Made by a program: the position numbers and the translations under genes. Source: an uncultured Chloroflexota bacterium (GTDB taxonomy: Bacteria > Chloroflexota > Anaerolineae > B4-G1 > DUEL01). Taken from it: a DNA stretch of 7,211 nt. Under the pieces are notes generated by a model. The model was not told the DNA's origin. It saw nothing but the letters and a program-made list of their open reading frames with translations, and did not search any database. The stretch covers positions 1 through 7,211 of the forward strand of contig CAKZOY010000053.1 in assembly GCA_937138275.1 (NCBI GenBank), written 5' to 3'. This document shows positions 5,667-7,211 of the stretch, one piece after another (position 1 is the stretch's first letter; each line of letters begins with the position of its first letter).

Positions 5667-5716
5667 AGATTTTTTGATTGGGCGGCTTTGCCGCCCAATC
5701 AAAAAATCTTCTTTTT
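5667..5716 (+). terminator. 20-bp hairpin followed by a T-rich tract, likely terminator
   Basis: AGATTTTTTGATTGGGCGGC (5667-5686) pairs exactly with 5690-5709 around a TTT loop. TTCTTTTT follows at 5709-5716 on the + strand, so transcripts coming from the kbl cluster could end here. The base of the stem has six Ts on the left and six As on the right, opposite to the usual terminator layout, so a palindromic repeat is the alternative reading. Confidence 0.55.
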
Positions 5717-5739
5717 ACCCTTCGCTCGCCGGGGAATGA

Positions 5740-5753
5740 AAAAACCTACCCAT
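5740..5753 (-). repeat. right 14-bp inverted repeat
   Basis: AAAAACCTACCCAT, the exact reverse complement of 5186-5199. The ATG at 5752 that opens the longest reading of the next gene straddles its edge. Confidence 0.85.
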
Positions 5754-5792
5754 GCTAAGGAGGAGGTCTCCGGATTTGCTGTCGGATGAATT

Positions 5793-5798
5793 GGAGGG
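5793..5798 (+). promoter_or_regulatory. ribosome binding site that sets the oxidoreductase start
   Basis: GGAGGG lies 7 bases before ATG 5806 but only 1 base before ATG 5800, so it favours 5806. A second strong site, AAGGAGGAGGT (5757-5767), lies upstream, 8 bases before an in-frame TTG at 5776, and could serve a longer form. Confidence 0.65.
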
Positions 5799-5805
5799 CA
5801 TGAAT

Positions 5806-6963
5806 ATGGAACTTCCCCGTACTGCCGACGTGGTGATTATCGGTGGCGGGGTGATGGGCACCAGCACGGCCTATCATCTCGCCCTCAAAGGTTGCAGGAA
5901 CGTCCTGCTCCTGGAGCGGGAGCCCTTCTTCGGGATACAGGCCACCGGCAAATGCGCCGGAGGCATTCGCTACCAGTTCAGCACCGAGATCAATGTCCGC
6001 CTCTCCCTCTTGAGTTTGCCGATGCTGGACCGCTTTGAAGAAGAGTTGGGCCAGCCAATAGACCTCCGCTACTGCGGCTATCTTTTCCTGTTGACCCGCG
6101 AGCAGGACGTGGAGGCCTTTCGCCACATTGTGGCGATGCAGCACCGGTTGGGAGTGATGACGCAATGGCTGGGGGTGGACGACATCGCCCGAATGGTGCC
6201 GCAGATCAACCTGGAGGGGGTCCTAGCGGGGACGTTCCACGCGCGGGACGGCCTGGCGGACCCCAACAGTGTCGTTCAGGGCTACGTCTCCGGGGCACGC
6301 CGGCTGGGCGCCCGGTTGCTCAACGATGTGGAGGTCGTCGGCATAGAGGTGGAGAACGGCCGGGTGCGGGGTGTGGTGACGAATCGGGGGACCGTTTCCG
6401 CTCCGGTTGTCGTCAACGCCGCCGGGCCGTGGGCCGGGGAGGTGGGCGAAATGGCCGGGGTGGAAATCCCCATCGTCCCCCTGCGCCGCCAGATCGTTGT
6501 CACCGGCCCCCTCCCGGAGGTTCCGCCCGACTTCCCCTTCGTCATTGACTTTGCCCAGTCCCTCTACTTCCACCGCGAGGGGCCGGGCATCCTGACCGGC
6601 ATGTCCAACCCCAACGAGAAGGTGGGATTTGACCAGTCGGTGGACGAGGAGTGGGAACTGGTCCACCTGGAAGCGGCGATGAAGCGGATGCCGATTCTGG
6701 AGAAGGCCACGCTGGCCAACCACTGGGCCGGTCTCTACGAGGTCTCACCGGATGCCCATCCCATCCTGGGACGGGTGCCGGAACTGGGGGGCTTTTACGT
6801 CATCGGCGGCTTCAGCGGTCACGGCTTTATGCACGGCCCCATCTGCGGCCTGCTCCTGGCGGAGGAGATTCTGGATGGTCAGGCGCACACGCTGGACATT
6901 TCCTCCCTTTCCATCACCCGTTTTCGGGAGGGGCGGCTGATTCGGGAGTATAATGTGGTGTAG
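5806..6963 (+). CDS. FAD-dependent oxidoreductase, DAO family (sarcosine oxidase beta / amino-acid oxidase-like)
   Basis: A 385-residue flavoenzyme, probably cytosolic or membrane-associated. It has an N-terminal Rossmann motif, GGGVMG (13-18), in VVIIGGGVMGTSTAYHLA; E37 at the end of the second strand should bind the FAD ribose. Further marks are GKCAGGIRYQF (48-58), where this family begins contacting the flavin; NAAGPWAGEV (204-213); and the C-terminal SPDAHPILG (314-322) and GGFSGHGFMHGP (334-345), which close over FAD and substrate. Relatives oxidise sarcosine, glycine, proline, D-amino acids or opines, passing electrons to oxygen or to the respiratory chain. Substrate cannot be read from sequence; sarcosine oxidase beta or proline dehydrogenase beta-like members are nearest by eye. 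No partner subunit gene is present in the window. ATG 5806 is chosen from its ribosome site and because the first strand begins a few residues later; ATG 5752, TTG 5776 and ATG 5800 are alternatives. Confidence 0.87.
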   Translation: MELPRTADVVIIGGGVMGTSTAYHLALKGCRNVLLLEREPFFGIQATGKCAGGIRYQFSTEINVRLSLLSLPMLDRFEEELGQPIDLRYCGYLFLLTREQDVEAFRHIVAMQHRLGVMTQWLGVDDIARMVPQINLEGVLAGTFHARDGLADPNSVVQGYVSGARRLGARLLNDVEVVGIEVENGRVRGVVTNRGTVSAPVVVNAAGPWAGEVGEMAGVEIPIVPLRRQIVVTGPLPEVPPDFPFVIDFAQSLYFHREGPGILTGMSNPNEKVGFDQSVDEEWELVHLEAAMKRMPILEKATLANHWAGLYEVSPDAHPILGRVPELGGFYVIGGFSGHGFMHGPICGLLLAEEILDGQAHTLDISSLSITRFREGRLIREYNVV

Positions 6964-7211
6964 GAGTGCCGATTCTCGTAAAGTCGTATCACGGCTCTTT
7001 CACAAAGTCTCAAAAAGTCATAACACCCCCTGAGGTGGTATCAGACGGGATTCCTGGTCCACGGGAGGGAGGGGCAGGGGAAGCTGGTAAGCCGACATCG
7101 AAAAGCGCAAGGGCGATTCTCCCATGATCGGCTTTATACTTCACACGGCCACAGTTTTTCATTTTGAAAGTTGATTTGAGCGCAGAGTCGCCTTGCCATC
7201 GGTGCATCGCT
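6964..7211. other. noncoding stretch, nothing identified
   Basis: I see no credible gene. AAAGTC occurs three times (6980-6985, 7004-7009, 7014-7019) with uneven spacing. A weak stem, GCCG (6968-6971) with CGGC (6992-6995), before CTCTTT might end transcription from the oxidoreductase gene but is poor. AAGCCGA (7089-7095) and TCGGCTT (7128-7134) form a distant 7-bp pair. A 65-codon minus-strand frame (7010-7207) has no recognisable content. Confidence 0.5.

Larger units (their letters stand above)
5186..5753. mobile_element. possible MITE-like noncoding element bounded by 14-bp inverted repeats
   Basis: ATGGGTAGGTTTTT (5186-5199) recurs as its exact reverse complement at 5740-5753, enclosing the whole noncoding gap between the membrane-protein gene and the oxidoreductase gene. 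The 568-bp segment carries no credible gene and holds at least seven other inverted repeats. That is what a non-autonomous insertion (MITE-like) would look like. Against it, no target-site duplication is visible (ctcgt on the left, gctaa on the right), no second copy is present, and no transposase family can be named from these ends. The alternatives are a chance repeat or a cluster of unrelated palindromes. An internal 10-bp inverted pair, GGCGCTTTTG (5245-5254) and CAAAAGCGCC (5583-5592), is nested inside. Confidence 0.35.

Noticed and set aside
7010..7207. 65-codon minus-strand gene at the right edge
   Set aside because: No ribosome site can be judged so near the edge, no motif is seen, and the end is Pro/Ser-rich and gene-unlike.

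Overview
The window looks like chromosomal DNA of a GC-rich, non-model bacterium. My best guess is Chloroflexota (Anaerolineae-like), probably from an environmental or metagenomic source. That rests on soft evidence: GC-rich coding DNA, GTG and TTG starts, a lipoprotein with a Pro/Thr-rich linker after its cysteine, a glycine C-acetyltransferase of the short (about 395 aa) bacterial type, and intergenic DNA packed with tandem repeats and perfect palindromes. I see no rRNA, tRNA, CRISPR array, phage gene or transposase gene. All six genes I support are on the + strand.

Layout. (1) Bases 1-91 hold a 39-bp tandem repeat whose unit contains a small dyad; the array continues past the left edge. 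(2) Bases 105-1989 hold two overlapping genes: a DUF169-like protein of unknown function and a fold-type-II PLP enzyme related to D-cysteine desulfhydrase/ACC deaminase, with unusual active-site motifs. (3) Bases 1990-2272 hold a weak terminator-like hairpin, a 15-bp direct repeat, and a sigma70-type promoter matching consensus exactly (TTGACA, 17 bp, TATAAT). (4) Bases 2273-5193 form a tight three-gene cluster: kbl (glycine C-acetyltransferase), a TPR lipoprotein overlapping its stop codon, and an unrecognised protein with about seven membrane segments. (5) Bases 5186-5753 are noncoding, bounded by a perfect 14-bp inverted repeat, and filled with at least seven further inverted repeats, three of them long; it looks like a non-autonomous, MITE-like element or a palindrome cluster. 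(6) Bases 5806-6963 encode an FAD-dependent amino-acid/amine oxidoreductase of the DAO family. (7) Bases 6964-7211 hold nothing I can identify.

Function. Three of the six genes encode amino-acid-handling enzymes (a PLP lyase/deaminase-like enzyme, the glycine-forming step of threonine breakdown, and a flavin amine oxidase). Amino-acid catabolism is therefore the common theme, but the three lie in separate transcription units and no shared pathway can be proved. The most unusual part is the palindrome-filled segment at 5186-5753, whose left end supplies the stop codon of the membrane-protein gene. The next most unusual are the altered PLP enzyme with its DUF169 partner and the promoter/leader region of kbl.
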